This document shows, one piece after another, positions 1 to 8,148 of a stretch of 64,000 bases of DNA; the first letter of the stretch is position 1; each line of letters begins with the position of its first letter. This DNA is from Bradyrhizobium sp. CCBAU 051011. GTDB lineage: Bacteria > Pseudomonadota > Alphaproteobacteria > Rhizobiales > Xanthobacteraceae. The position numbers were made by a program, and so were the translations under genes. The notes under the pieces were generated by a model. The model did not search any database. It was given only the letters and a program-made list of their open reading frames with translations, and was not told the DNA's origin. Location of the stretch: NCBI RefSeq assembly GCF_009930815.1, contig NZ_CP022222.1:4196501-4260500 (forward strand), given 5' to 3'.

Positions 1-1166
1 AGTGCGCCGGCGAACGGGTCGTCAAGTACTTCAATCAGATCTGTCGACTGTTCGGAGTTCTTGGCGCCAAGGCTAAGACCGTGCAGATAGAGTCGTGGCC
101 GTTTGTCCTTGGGAAGCGTGGTCCAGTATCCGTAAACCTCCGTGAAGAGCGCGCGTGCAGCATCGGCGCCGTAGTCCGCTCCAACAAGCAGGTACAGCCA
201 ACTCCCGAGATAGGAATATTGCAGGGCAACGCTCGCGACGGCACCACGGTGCAGATATTCGACGCTATCCAACGCCGCCGGGTCCACCCAGCCGGTGCCG
301 GTCGGCGTCACCACGATAAGCACGGATCGGTCGAACCCGCCGACGCGCTTTAATTCTTCCAGAGCGAGCTTGGCGCGCGCTTCCAGCGTGTCTGCCGATC
401 TTAGTCCGACATAGACGCGAATTGGCTCAAGCGATCTCCTGCCCGAGAAAGCACTGATCTCCTCGCGGGTCGCTCCCAAGGAGATGAACTCCCGTCCCGC
501 CCGCCCGAGCTCATGCCAAGCCAGCAGGGAAGCGCTGCTGCCGGTCTTCAGAGGGTCCGTTGGTGGCCCCGTCTCCGGTTCGATCAGTTTGTCGAATTCC
601 CGGTAAGACGCATCTGCGACGCGCAGGGTGACCCGGAAGAGAAGTCCATTGATAACCGATGAGAACAGCGCAAGCGTGGCGATGATGCCAATGATGTGGG
701 AAACCCGCATCGGCAGAAGGCGGTTAACTCTTATAGCTACGAAGCGGAGCGTCAGCCGAAAGCACCGCGCTAGCGCCAGCAGGATTGCGAAGACCGCCAG
801 TGCAATCAGGGCGACCTCGAATGGATACGCCGTTTCGACGTACTCGATCTCCATTAGCTCTCGGATCGAATTCTGCCACCCTGCCGCCTGCCAGAGGGAG
901 GCGAGCGCAATCCCCGTGCAACTGATCGCGGCGGTGAGCCGCACAACCCGCATGAGGCGGCCCTTAGGCTGAGGGAGCTCCATATAGGCCCAGAGCCAAC
1001 GGCCGAATACGACGACGCCGTATCCGATCGTCAGAGAACATCCCGAGACAACGCCCTGCGTCAGAAAACTTCGCGGCAGCAGTGACGGCGTCAGAGAGGC
1101 GGCAAAAAACAGTGTTCCGAGGAGAAGGCCGCAGGTAGAGAATGAATGCCATCGCGCTCTCGCCAT
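1..1166 (-). CDS. Membrane alpha/beta-hydrolase family protein (PF10081/PF15420 type), 3' end outside the window
   Basis: Reading the minus strand from the ATG at 1166 gives 388 uninterrupted codons running off the left edge, so the gene is partial. A GGAGG lies about 9 nt before this ATG. The N-terminal third is hydrophobic, with several membrane segments including a TPSLLPR stretch and a GYG loop. After it comes a soluble region with GSSASLLAWHELGRAGREF, IRVYVGL and VVTPTGTGWVDP, features typical of the predicted membrane hydrolase family Abhydrolase_9. A nucleophile-elbow-like GLSLG (Ser in the middle) appears near the cut end. The substrate of this family is not known. The family call is from remembered motif order; the missing C-terminus prevents checking a full catalytic triad. 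Confidence 0.85.
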   Translation of the reverse strand, partial: MARARWHSFSTCGLLLGTLFFAASLTPSLLPRSFLTQGVVSGCSLTIGYGVVVFGRWLWAYMELPQPKGRLMRVVRLTAAISCTGIALASLWQAAGWQNSIRELMEIEYVETAYPFEVALIALAVFAILLALARCFRLTLRFVAIRVNRLLPMRVSHIIGIIATLALFSSVINGLLFRVTLRVADASYREFDKLIEPETGPPTDPLKTGSSASLLAWHELGRAGREFISLGATREEISAFSGRRSLEPIRVYVGLRSADTLEARAKLALEELKRVGGFDRSVLIVVTPTGTGWVDPAALDSVEYLHRGAVASVALQYSYLGSWLYLLVGADYGADAARALFTEVYGYWTTLPKDKRPRLYLHGLSLGAKNSEQSTDLIEVLDDPFAGA

Positions 1167-1283
1167 ACGCCCGCGCCTCCCGATTCCGACGGACCTCATT
1201 CGTCCAGCAGCTTGTCGCGAGCACCTCATGGCCTAGTCTCGCCGTATGTTGAACACCGTTGAACGTTGATTTGACATGCTATC

Positions 1284-1726
1284 TCAATTTGAGAGCCTAA
1301 CCGACTGGATAACTGCACATCTGAGCCGGCGGGCTAGCGGTGGCGATTGCCCCGCGTTTCGTTCTGCCGTCCTTGCTGAACTCGACGCCCGCAAGCGAAT
1401 TGAATGGGAATAGCCCGCACCGTTCGCGCCAACCATCGCGCGAGCGGCCTCAGGCCTGATGAGGTCGCAAACCAACGCAAATACTATGAAGGGTTTGGAG
1501 ACACTCATGATCGTGAACTCAATGTCGGCATCCACGGCGGAAGAGATGGTACCGTCCTCCCGACCACGCCATTGCCGAATACTCGCACGAGAGCTAGATG
1601 ACCTGAGATATCTCTCCCGGTCGCTGTCTTTGACGCGAGCGCGGGGCCAACCAGTCGCTGCACTTGCTCAGCTGGCGGAAGATGCCCAGTCTCTGCTTTC
1701 GATACCACCTGAACCAATTCGTACAA
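1284..1726 (-). pseudogene. Decayed glutaminase (GlsA type) fragment with at least two frameshifts and a deletion
   Basis: Three minus-strand frames read in succession give one glutaminase. First comes TGHLPPAEQVQRLV. After a shift near 1550 comes DADIEFTIMSVSKPF followed by FALVCDLIRPEAAR; the SxSKPF serine-lysine pair is the beta-lactamase-like active site of glutaminases. After a second shift near 1410 comes LFPFNSLAGVEFSKDGRT. A short deletion then removes the usual NPMVNA block before GAIATAS, and the frame closes. Only the N-terminal third survives, so the gene cannot make an enzyme. Intact glutaminases hydrolyse glutamine to glutamate and ammonia. The neighbouring AbgT relic suggests a lost glutamate-related locus. 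Confidence 0.75.
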
Positions 1727-1780
1727 TATCTACGAATCTCTCCGAACAATCGCGCGTCCGGCTAAGGCTTGAAATCCGCA

Positions 1781-1984
1781 CTAATTCAGGGGCTGATTGC
1801 GACGCACAATCTTCAGAATAAGGAGCACCAGACCGACCACCAGCAAGAACGCGCCTATAGCTGTAAGTCCATCGTACGACAGACTTACACCCGTAGCCGT
1901 CAATAACAATCCCAATATCAGCAAAAGCACGCCCGCAATCTTTTTGATCAAGAGGACGGGATTTCCACCTGTAGACGTTGCCAT
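1781..1984 (-). CDS. Small two-helix membrane protein, unknown function
   Basis: This 67-residue protein starts at 1984 with AGGAG 7-8 nt upstream. Residues 13-33 and about 37-59 form two strongly hydrophobic helices separated by a short Asp-containing turn (SYDGL), and the C-terminus is basic (KIVRRNQPLN), favouring a cytoplasmic tail. No enzymatic motif is visible. It sits between two decayed genes yet has an intact frame and a good ribosome-binding site, so it may be a live survivor of an otherwise eroded locus. Confidence 0.6.
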   Translation of the reverse strand: MATSTGGNPVLLIKKIAGVLLLILGLLLTATGVSLSYDGLTAIGAFLLVVGLVLLILKIVRRNQPLN

Positions 1985-2011
1985 TGAATCGCTCCTAGAA
2001 TTAGGATTCTC

Positions 2012-2305
2012 GTTGTCCTTTGATCCTGAACCTGGCCATCCGATGGGCCTACTCCACGACGATCAGGTTGCTGCTGTGATCGAGCAGACTTTGCGCACCA
2101 CGCCGGTCGATGCGACGCACTGGGCGATCCGCTCAATGGCTGCGGAAACTGGCTTCTCCCACCCACGATCCGCCGAATGTGGATGGCGTTCGGCCTGCAG
2201 CCGCACCGGAGCCAGACATTCAAGCTGTCGAGCGATCCGCTGTTCGTCAACAAGGTGCGCGATATCGTCGGCCTTTACATGTCCCCGCCGAACCGAGCCT
2301 GCCGA
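2012..2305 (+). pseudogene. IS630-family transposase internal fragment, frameshifted
   Basis: The plus strand encodes PEPGHPM, DDQVAAVIEQTLRTTP and DATHWAIRSMAAETGFSH. After a one-base shift near 2160 it continues TIRRMWMAFGLQPHRSQTF, then KLSSDPLFVNKVRDIVGLYM and SPPNRA. This order (helix-turn-helix region, linker, start of the DDE core) is characteristic of IS630-family transposases. Both ends of the gene are missing; it stops where the AbgT relic starts on the other strand. It is a dead insertion-sequence scrap that appears to have replaced the rest of the AbgT gene. Confidence 0.75.
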
Positions 2306-2497
2306 AGCACCGAATAGGCTCGCGATAGCCGAGATGATGATGAGGCCGCCGATCAGGATCAGAAAAATGACGACCGGATGGGGCACCACGTTGCCCACCC
2401 GTTCGACGGCATTGACAAAGCGTTGCATCGCATCCTCCGCGTTCTCGCTCACCTTCGACAATGAGTGCCTCCCGCTAGCCGGGGGGATCCGCTCCAT
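2306..2497 (-). pseudogene. AbgT-family transporter, 5' fragment only
   Basis: The N-terminus MQRFVNAVERVGNVVPHP followed by a hydrophobic helix and SLFGAS matches the start of AbgT/MtrF-type transporters (p-aminobenzoyl-glutamate uptake or sulfonamide/antifolate efflux). Homology stops after about 55 residues, at the junction with the IS630 fragment near 2306. The rest of the usual roughly 500 residues is absent. The likely original start is the ATG at 2428; an upstream in-frame start at 2497 would add 23 residues. The fragment could at most make a one-helix peptide. Confidence 0.7.
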
Positions 2498-2518
2498 TCA
2501 TCGGGACACTGCCGCTGA

Positions 2519-3694
2519 CTAGCCCCACCAAAAGATCGCCGCGATCAGAACATAGAGTCCGACGAGCGAGGCACCATCAACAATGTCGGCCCGGCCATCA
2601 ACGCAGACTAGTGTTACCACCAGGACCGACAGCGCCAGTGCCGCGGCCATGACCGGCGGAATGGTGAGCGTGAAAGGCGCCCCGTCGAAAAAGAAAAAGC
2701 TAACCAGGACCAGCACCGGGATCAATGCGACCGCGACCTGTAGTGCCCCGTTCAGCGCTACGCTGACTGCCAGGTCCGCGTTGCCCTGGAAGGCGAGCCG
2801 TATCTCCACCACGCCGACCGTATTGCCGGCGATGGCGACGACAACAAACCCCGCGAACGCCTCGGAAATACCAAGCTGTTCGGTTGCTGGCCTAAGCGCC
2901 TCGATGAACCAATCCGAGAGCAGGACGGTAATCACACCGCAAATGGCCAAGACCGCCAATACCAGGCCTATCGGCCAAACCTGGGGACGCGCGCGTGCTT
3001 CGGGGGGAACCTTGCGCTCGCCGTTCCGCAACATCACCTGTGTTGAGAGGGTAAAGACCAGCAACAGCGCCAATGCACAAACGACGGCAAGCTCGCGCTC
3101 GTGCCGCGCAGCCGGCAGATGTAGTTCGTAGGCAAGCGTTGGCAGCACCAACGCCGAGACTGCCAGCATCAGCAAGACAGCAATCATGCGCGGCGTCCGA
3201 CTTTCGAACTTCAGCAGACCGTGGCGTACGCTGCCCACCATCAGAGCAACGCCGAGAATCAACACAGCCGTGGCAATGATGGAGCCAATCAGCGCTGCCT
3301 GCACCACCGCCACCGATCCCGCTTTAAGCGCGAAGATGCAGATGAACAGTTCCGGTAGGTTGCCCAGCGCCGATTGGATAATACCGGCGGCGGACGCGCC
3401 GAGATGGTTACCGAGCTGGTTGGTCGCTTCGCCGATCACATAAGCGATTCCCGCCAGTGCAACCGCGGTCATAGCGAAGATCAGTACCGACCCGGCTCCG
3501 ACCAAGTGAAGGAATCCCACAACCGCCGCGGCCGCGAAGGCGCTCACAATTACGCATGTGTCGGCGAAGGTGAGGTCCTTGAACACTCGCGGTCCCGCTT
3601 TCAGTGCGCTGTCATCGCCAAGGCGAACAGAGCTGCCCTCGTCACAATCCGCCGCAAAGGCATAAGCAAACTTGGCAAAGCCGCTTCTGACCAA
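2519..3694 (-). CDS. CaCA-superfamily cation/proton antiporter (ChaA/CaxA-like)
   Basis: This is an inner-membrane antiporter of about 391 residues with 10-11 hydrophobic segments and two alpha-repeat motifs. The first is GIIQSALGNLPELFICIFAL (acidic Glu at about 115). The second is AIAGNTVGVVEIRLAF followed by NADLAVSVALNGALQVAVA. Family members exchange Ca2+ or Na+/K+ for protons. The second repeat is unusual: the canonical acidic residue right after AGNxx is missing and a Glu lies four residues later (297). The start is uncertain. The longest frame begins with TTG at 3694, 8 nt after the upstream gene stops; a GTG at 3586 is an alternative. Probably cotranscribed with the membrane protein upstream. 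Confidence 0.8.
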   Translation of the reverse strand: MVRSGFAKFAYAFAADCDEGSSVRLGDDSALKAGPRVFKDLTFADTCVIVSAFAAAAVVGFLHLVGAGSVLIFAMTAVALAGIAYVIGEATNQLGNHLGASAAGIIQSALGNLPELFICIFALKAGSVAVVQAALIGSIIATAVLILGVALMVGSVRHGLLKFESRTPRMIAVLLMLAVSALVLPTLAYELHLPAARHERELAVVCALALLLVFTLSTQVMLRNGERKVPPEARARPQVWPIGLVLAVLAICGVITVLLSDWFIEALRPATEQLGISEAFAGFVVVAIAGNTVGVVEIRLAFQGNADLAVSVALNGALQVAVALIPVLVLVSFFFFDGAPFTLTIPPVMAAALALSVLVVTLVCVDGRADIVDGASLVGLYVLIAAIFWWG

Positions 3695-3704
3695 AGCGCT
3701 TCGC

Positions 3705-4337
3705 TCATGCTTTCGGCGTCTTGTCCTGCCTCCCTGCTGAAGTGCCGGAAATATCCGGTGGCACCGGCAGCCATTGAACCCATTTTGACATATTGCTGAG
3801 CTGCCAGGCCACGCCGACTGCGGCCATGATCATAATCAGCACGCTCGACCAAAATCCGCCGATACCGTCATACAGCCCGCCGCGCAGAAGAAGGTGCGCC
3901 CCAGCCGCCGCAAGGCTCGCACCGCCAAAGGCGGTTGCAGCAACCACGAAAACGTCGAAAAAATAAAGGACAAGGACTCCGCCGATCAGGCCGCCCGCGA
4001 GTATCAGAAAGAGATTGAGGAAGCCCACGAACCACCCCTCCAAACCGAGGCCAGCAGCAAGTGAAAGTCCCACCAGGACGCCGCTGGACGAGCCCAGCAG
4101 TATTCGCCGGTAAGGCTCCAGCGAATAGGAGGCGACAGCAAGTATCCCCGCGGCGACCATTCCCAGTACGATCGCAATCAAGCCGATGCCTCCTGTCAAC
4201 CATCGGCCCAAGAGAACGCCGATATCAAAGCCGATGAAAGCGAACAGCAGCGGCAGGAACGCGTAAAACAGGAAAAGGCCGAACAACATAAAGGCGAGGC
4301 CTGTGACGACGAACACTATTCCAGCCAGAAAGGGCAT
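3705..4337 (-). CDS. Polytopic membrane protein of the TMEM198/DUF4203-like type
   Basis: Starting at the ATG at 4337 (GAGGA about 8 nt upstream; earlier in-frame starts lack a good site) gives 210 residues. Six to seven hydrophobic helices are rich in Gly, Leu and Phe, followed by a short polar C-terminal tail. The Gly-rich helices with conserved-looking GLxxG and YFFD turns resemble the DUF4203/TMEM198 fold, a family without an agreed biochemical role in bacteria. The gene runs directly into the antiporter downstream (gap about 10 nt), so the two probably form a membrane transport operon. The family call is tentative; the membrane topology is clear. Confidence 0.65.
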   Translation of the reverse strand: MPFLAGIVFVVTGLAFMLFGLFLFYAFLPLLFAFIGFDIGVLLGRWLTGGIGLIAIVLGMVAAGILAVASYSLEPYRRILLGSSSGVLVGLSLAAGLGLEGWFVGFLNLFLILAGGLIGGVLVLYFFDVFVVAATAFGGASLAAAGAHLLLRGGLYDGIGGFWSSVLIMIMAAVGVAWQLSNMSKWVQWLPVPPDISGTSAGRQDKTPKA

Positions 4338-4432
4338 GCGTGTTGTCCTCGGTTGATGCAGTTGACGCTCACCGCCGCGCGGGCAGAAATGCCCACCGGA
4401 GCTGGGGAGGAGGCCCTGCCCCGCGGCAGGAT

Positions 4433-4699
4433 TCAGACGTTCCATGGGCCAATCCCTCCTGGGGGCGCGGTGCTACCAGCGCCGGCGTAGTGGGCGAGTT
4501 CTGCACCTGACATCTTGCCCGCTAGGTTGTGGTCAGTGATGAGCGCCTGCAATTCGGTTCCAGTTGACGCGATGATCAGTTCGGCAGATTCGGCGGTCGT
4601 GCATTCGATCACCTCGAACCCTTCATCCTTTAATACATCGGCCAGTACCTCGCGCTGCAACGCATCGTCTTCTACCAACAGGGTCACAAAGTTCGACAT
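4433..4699 (-). pseudogene. Truncated response-regulator receiver domain
   Basis: Starting at the ATG at 4699 the protein reads LLVEDDALQREVLADVL, with the acidic pair of the CheY fold. It continues through ALITDHNLAG, whose Asp is the expected phosphoacceptor, to MSGAELAHYA. It then leaves receiver homology for a short junk tail and stops at 88 residues. The beta4-alpha5 part with the conserved Thr/Ser and Lys is absent, so phosphotransfer chemistry should fail. A full domain is about 120 residues. The start carries GGAGG five bases upstream, and this sequence is duplicated (see the repeat at 4703-4742). Confidence 0.7.
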
Positions 4700-4702
4700 G
4701 CG

Positions 4703-4742
4703 CACCTCCAATCACGTCAATCCACCTCCATTCACGTCAATC
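4703..4742. repeat. 20-bp tandem duplication carrying the ribosome-binding site of the receiver gene
   Basis: The unit CACCTCCAATCACGTCAATC (4703-4722) is repeated at 4723-4742 with one mismatch. On the minus strand each unit contains GGAGGTG, so the truncated receiver gene has two Shine-Dalgarno copies 20 nt apart; only the nearer one is correctly spaced for the ATG at 4699. Confidence 0.85.
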
Positions 4743-4884
4743 GGAAGGACGGACTTTGGTTCATCAGCCACCCGCGATGTGCCGGTCCAACCATTTGTTC
4801 CTCTGTTATTTTGTGCGCAGACGGCGCGGGCGGATGCTGGTCTGCTGTCCGCATTATCGATCCTAGAAGTATATTTGCGATCAG

Positions 4885-4908
4885 CCCGACATTGCGTGTC
4901 GGGTTTTT
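4885..4908 (+). terminator. Strong rho-independent terminator with no upstream protein gene on its strand
   Basis: CCCGACA, the loop TTGCG, and TGTCGGG form a perfect 7-bp stem (4885-4903) followed by five T residues. No credible plus-strand gene precedes it: the gene to the left is on the minus strand and the next plus-strand gene starts at 5026. It may therefore end a short untranslated transcript. Confidence 0.7.
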
Positions 4909-5025
4909 CGTTAACCTAGTTCTGCTTTCGTAATCGACACGCGGATCAACTTCCTTGTCTGGTCGCTCTTCGCTCTAGGAACATGGCAGCTGCGGAGCCG
5001 TTCTCCCCTCATGTGAGAGGTTTGG

Positions 5026-5703
5026 ATGTACAGCAACGCGGGAGGCCAAAAGCCTCGTCTGATCGGAGAACTTAGCGCTGCTTCCGATCGGATCAGTGTG
5101 AGCGACTTCAGATACGGCAGAGGAGCCGAGATTTTTGGAGAAGCAGAACCGGCTGAGTACATCTACCAAGTGATTGAAGGGGCTGTGCGTACACACAAGC
5201 TTCTACCAGATGGTCGCCGCCAGATCGGGGCATTTCATCTCTCTGGAGACATCTTCGGACTGGAGAACGGCGCAACTCATCGGTTCACGGCGGAAGCCAT
5301 TGTCGCGACCATGGTGCGCCTTGTGAAGCGCAAGAGCCTTGATAACGTGGCGCAGAACGATCCCGCGATTTTCAACACCATCCTCGACATGACGACCAGC
5401 AGCCTAGTCCATGCGCAGAACCTGATACTGCTGCTAGGTCGCAAGACCTCACTTGAGCGAGTGGCGGCCTTTCTGCTTGAGATGCATTTTCGTTCAACAG
5501 CAGCAGGCGTTATGCACCTTCCTATGTCTCGTCGCGACATCGCGGATTATCTCGGATTGACGCTTGAAACGGTATCCCGAGCGATCTCGGAGCTTCGCAG
5601 AAGGCTCATCCTCAAATTCGAAGGCACGACGCAGAGACACATCGTCATTCTGGACGTTCAAGCTCTCGCGAAGCTGGCTGACGAACCTGACGCTGCAGCC
5701 TAG
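5026..5703 (+). CDS. Crp/Fnr-family transcriptional regulator, FixK-like
   Basis: This 225-residue protein has an N-terminal cyclic-nucleotide-binding-type beta roll (about residues 20-140, with GAVRTHKLLPDGRRQIGAF and LSGDIFGLE), a long dimerisation helix, and a C-terminal winged helix with MSRRDIADYLGLTLETVSR as recognition region (about 165-190). That helix is typical of FixK/NnrR proteins, which bind TTGAT-type half-sites. The N-terminal cysteine cluster that binds the FNR iron-sulfur centre is absent, as in FixK. A GAGG lies 7 nt before the ATG. In rhizobia FixK proteins relay low-oxygen signals; the globin at 11.1 kb would be a plausible but unproven target. Confidence 0.88.
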   Translation: MYSNAGGQKPRLIGELSAASDRISVSDFRYGRGAEIFGEAEPAEYIYQVIEGAVRTHKLLPDGRRQIGAFHLSGDIFGLENGATHRFTAEAIVATMVRLVKRKSLDNVAQNDPAIFNTILDMTTSSLVHAQNLILLLGRKTSLERVAAFLLEMHFRSTAAGVMHLPMSRRDIADYLGLTLETVSRAISELRRRLILKFEGTTQRHIVILDVQALAKLADEPDAAA

Positions 5704-5771
5704 CCCGCGATCATGATGCAACTGCGAACTGCTTCATATTCCAGACGGGGTTCATATTGTATCGTTAGGCC

Positions 5772-5891
5772 ATGCGCAGCCTTGTCCTTGCCATGGCTAT
5801 CCTCGCAGCACTGTCGGCGGTGACGCAGTGTCAGGATCGCAGGCTCGTCTTGAGGCCATCTGCGCCGATGCCTGCCGTGCTGATCCCGTGA
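5772..5891 (+). CDS. Possible short exported peptide (DUF3551-like N-terminus)
   Basis: This 39-codon frame begins MRSLVLAMAILAALSAVTQ, a textbook signal peptide of the kind that opens rhizobial DUF3551 proteins, then diverges into QDRRLVLRPSAPM and stops. DUF3551 proteins are about 80-100 residues with several cysteines, so this may be a frameshifted remnant rather than a complete gene. No clear Shine-Dalgarno sequence is seen. The rest of 5704-6156 shows only short palindromes. Confidence 0.35.
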   Translation: MRSLVLAMAILAALSAVTQCQDRRLVLRPSAPMPAVLIP

Positions 5892-6156
5892 GGCGAGACG
5901 TGTGTGGGTACAGGTCAGCCCAGACCAGATGTGGCCCGACGCATAACGTTTAGGACGACACACGTCGGGCCATGCCACAACGGGTTCACCCCCGGAATGG
6001 CTCCTCAGCCGCGCTGGCTGAACAAAGCCTACAGCCCTTCAGTGCGGTCGAGAACTCCGTGGGACTACGGAGGACTGCGGACAGCCCATCATGGGCCGCG
6101 CAGACCCCCGCTGGATAAGCACGGGCACATCATCGTCTGTCGATAAGGTCGCGGCG

Positions 6157-6549
6157 CTACCAAGTGCCGAGTTCGGAAGCTTTCAAACCTTTCTCTGCAG
6201 TACGGAAGATGCGCATCGCTTCGGTGACGTACTTCGTCTGATTGAGGGCACGTTCTTTCGACAACAGATACACGTTGCCGTGGCGAGCTATCACGCCGTC
6301 CCTTAGAAACTGATTGAGTTTGCGGATTACCGTTGAGCGCGGCAGACCGATGTACTGCGCGATCTTCGTCGCACTCATCGGTTTGTTTTCTGCGTGGCCA
6401 ACCATGATGGCGGAGCCGATTAGCAGCAGGGAGTGATCGGCAGGTTTCCCGCCGAACACAGAATCGACCATCACATGGGTAAGCGCGATGTACGCTTTTG
6501 CCAACGCGAGCCGCTCCGAACGGTGCATGATCGAGTATGTCCCAGACAT
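6157..6549 (-). CDS. Winged-helix (MarR/IclR-like) DNA-binding protein
   Basis: Start chosen at the ATG at 6549, preceded by GAGGAGGG, giving 130 residues; a longer upstream reading has no ribosome-binding site. Residues about 50-100 form a helix-turn-helix (MSATKIAQYIGLPRSTVIRK, then LNQFLRDGVIARHGNVYLLS) with the wing shape of MarR-type regulators. The protein is divergent from the receiver-domain gene at 6735, with 185 bp between them. No ligand domain is visible, so it is probably a small dimeric repressor or activator of unknown target. Confidence 0.75.
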   Translation of the reverse strand: MSGTYSIMHRSERLALAKAYIALTHVMVDSVFGGKPADHSLLLIGSAIMVGHAENKPMSATKIAQYIGLPRSTVIRKLNQFLRDGVIARHGNVYLLSKERALNQTKYVTEAMRIFRTAEKGLKASELGTW

Positions 6550-6734
6550 GCGACCCTCCTCATTTGGCGTACTGTAAGACTGCCTCCCTTCATTATACAT
6601 CAAGCGAAAGATTTGACGCCGGGTCACCACTAAGGAGCGGCGGGGGTGTCCAAAATGGACGCTTCCGTAGTTGTAGCCGCTGAAGGCGACGGCTAAATCA
6701 CCCATCTCACAATCTGATAAGGGAAATCGAGCTT

Positions 6735-7109
6735 TTGAATGATCGGAAGATCGTAGTAGTCGTCGATGACGATCCCGGAATGCTGGAGGGACTTCAGCGG
6801 CTGCTCTGGCTCCATGCATACGAAGCTATCCCGCTTTCGTCTGCAAAGGCTTTCAAAGACCACACCGATTTCGAAAAGGTGGCTTGCGTCATTCTCGACA
6901 TCAACTTGGGCGACGGATCAGGCATCGAGTTGGGGCTTCACCTGAAAGCCGCAGGGGTACCTGTCCCGGTCATCTACATCACCGGCAATCAGGACCCTGC
7001 TGTTCGCGCGGCTGCGCTGGACGCTGGGTGCATCGCATTTCTAACAAAGCCGTTCTCCACCCAGGAGCTGATTGAGCCGCTCAAGAAAGCAGCGGCAGCG
7101 CGTTCGTAG
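6735..7109 (+). CDS. Single-domain response regulator (FixJ-type receiver)
   Basis: The 124-residue protein is one complete receiver domain. VVVVDDDPGML provides the acidic pair, VILDINLGDGSG the phosphoacceptor Asp (about 58), VIYITGNQD the conserved Thr, and AFLTKPF the conserved Lys. It most resembles FixJ/NarL receivers but has no output domain, so it may act as a phosphate sink or partner-binding regulator. The start codon is TTG. No histidine kinase is nearby. Confidence 0.85.
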   Translation: MNDRKIVVVVDDDPGMLEGLQRLLWLHAYEAIPLSSAKAFKDHTDFEKVACVILDINLGDGSGIELGLHLKAAGVPVPVIYITGNQDPAVRAAALDAGCIAFLTKPFSTQELIEPLKKAAAARS

Positions 7110-7173
7110 GCTTCGCCGCAACTGGTGCAGCCGCGTAATGGGTGCGGTAAGACAAGTAAATAACGAGGGCACG

Positions 7174-7341
7174 ATGCAGGACATACTGGCTCATCTGGAA
7201 AGGCTAAGAGACGTTGCCGAGTGCGAGCGAATTCTCGTGAAGAAGTGCGAACTGTTCGACCGGCTAGCGGCCCATCTGACGCAGCTAGCATGCGAAGTCG
7301 AGCAGGCGATCTTGGAAAAAGGGAAAAAGGTTGGCGAATAG
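7174..7341 (+). CDS. Small helical hypothetical protein
   Basis: A 55-residue protein beginning MQDILAHLERLRDVAECERI; GAGGG lies about 6 nt before the ATG at 7174, which favours this start over upstream in-frame starts at 7072 and 7138. The sequence is almost entirely predicted helix with heptad-like hydrophobics and two to three cysteines. It follows the receiver gene by 64 nt and could be cotranscribed. No family recognised. Confidence 0.5.
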   Translation: MQDILAHLERLRDVAECERILVKKCELFDRLAAHLTQLACEVEQAILEKGKKVGE

Positions 7342-7544
7342 TCCCGAGCGGTCGATTGAGGCTACAGCCGTCTTGAGATGAGAAACCCAAGATGGCTACG
7401 TGGCGCGTTAATCATTGGTGTGATGTTCAACATGGTCCATTCGCGCTATCACTCGATTGCCCTCATTACGGCTCCGGCTCGCGCGATTGCAGACCAATTG
7501 GCGCATGACGAAACCGCGCTATTGATTGGGATGATGGAGATAGG

Positions 7545-8006
7545 ATGGCGAGGTTACTATTTGCTGCGGTATTCGGAGTTCTTGCCTCGCAAGCTAACGC
7601 CGCTCCGCTTGACGATGCTAGCTACCTAAAGGGTCACTACATCGCTGATGTGGGCGAACTGGAAAAGGTGTCATGCCCTGTCGGTGGCAGATACGACTGC
7701 CTAGCGTTCCCCTCCAATTTGTACAAGCTGAACGGTCAGTGTCTTCAAATTCCTAGCTATTACGGCGAAGGTTCGCGCAACACTACGTTCCTTGCAGTGG
7801 ATGTATCGACCAAGAGGCCATCAGCGTTCGTGGTTGAAGGAATTCTCGCAGTGTGCGCAAGTACCCCATTCTTCAGTACGACTGTCCCATTCTCTTTTAG
7901 GGCATCGCCATCATCAGCATTGCCGAGCGAGCCAACGGCAGTGCAATTCACGCTCGAAGGCGTGAAGTTTCTGCGAGGCGATAGGGTTGCGCGGCGGCGT
8001 GCCTGA
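7545..8006 (+). CDS. Exported hypothetical protein
   Basis: A 153-residue protein with a clear signal peptide, MARLLFAAVFGVLASQANA, with likely cleavage after ANA. The mature part contains four cysteines that could form disulfides, and a low-charge beta-rich composition. The ribosome-binding site is GGAGATAGG immediately before the ATG. No family recognised. Its last 8 nt overlap the start of the Cys-rich gene at 7999, suggesting coupled translation. Confidence 0.6.
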   Translation: MARLLFAAVFGVLASQANAAPLDDASYLKGHYIADVGELEKVSCPVGGRYDCLAFPSNLYKLNGQCLQIPSYYGEGSRNTTFLAVDVSTKRPSAFVVEGILAVCASTPFFSTTVPFSFRASPSSALPSEPTAVQFTLEGVKFLRGDRVARRRA

Positions 8007-8148
8007 TCCTGAGTGCAAGGTTTGCTTTGGCATCGGTTGGGTCTGTGGAAACCATCCCAACAGAGCTTGGTCTGAAGAGCTTGGCTGTCGGTGCGGTGCG
8101 GGCATGCCGTGCGAGTGTGTCCGCGCTGACGGGCTTGAGGAGCCCTGA
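7999..8148 (+). CDS. Small Cys-rich protein with a WVC-NH-CxCGAGxPC motif
   Basis: This 49-codon frame starts with GTG at 7999, overlapping the previous stop. It encodes CKVCFGIGWVCGNHPNRAW, then CRCGAGMPCECV: seven cysteines in CxxC and CxC pairs plus a conserved NH, resembling a zinc ribbon. The same motif order occurs in the minus-strand protein at 49900-50130, so this is a real family. Such proteins recur in Bradyrhizobium as hypotheticals; the function is unknown and metal binding is inferred from the cysteine pattern. Confidence 0.65.
   Translation: MPDPECKVCFGIGWVCGNHPNRAWSEELGCRCGAGMPCECVRADGLEEP

Noticed and set aside
1459..1821. 120-codon plus-strand frame
   Set aside because: Opposite the glutaminase relic, which explains the sequence better.
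7378..7629. 83-codon plus-strand frame
   Set aside because: Overlaps the exported protein at 7545 and shows no motif; codon use looks non-coding.
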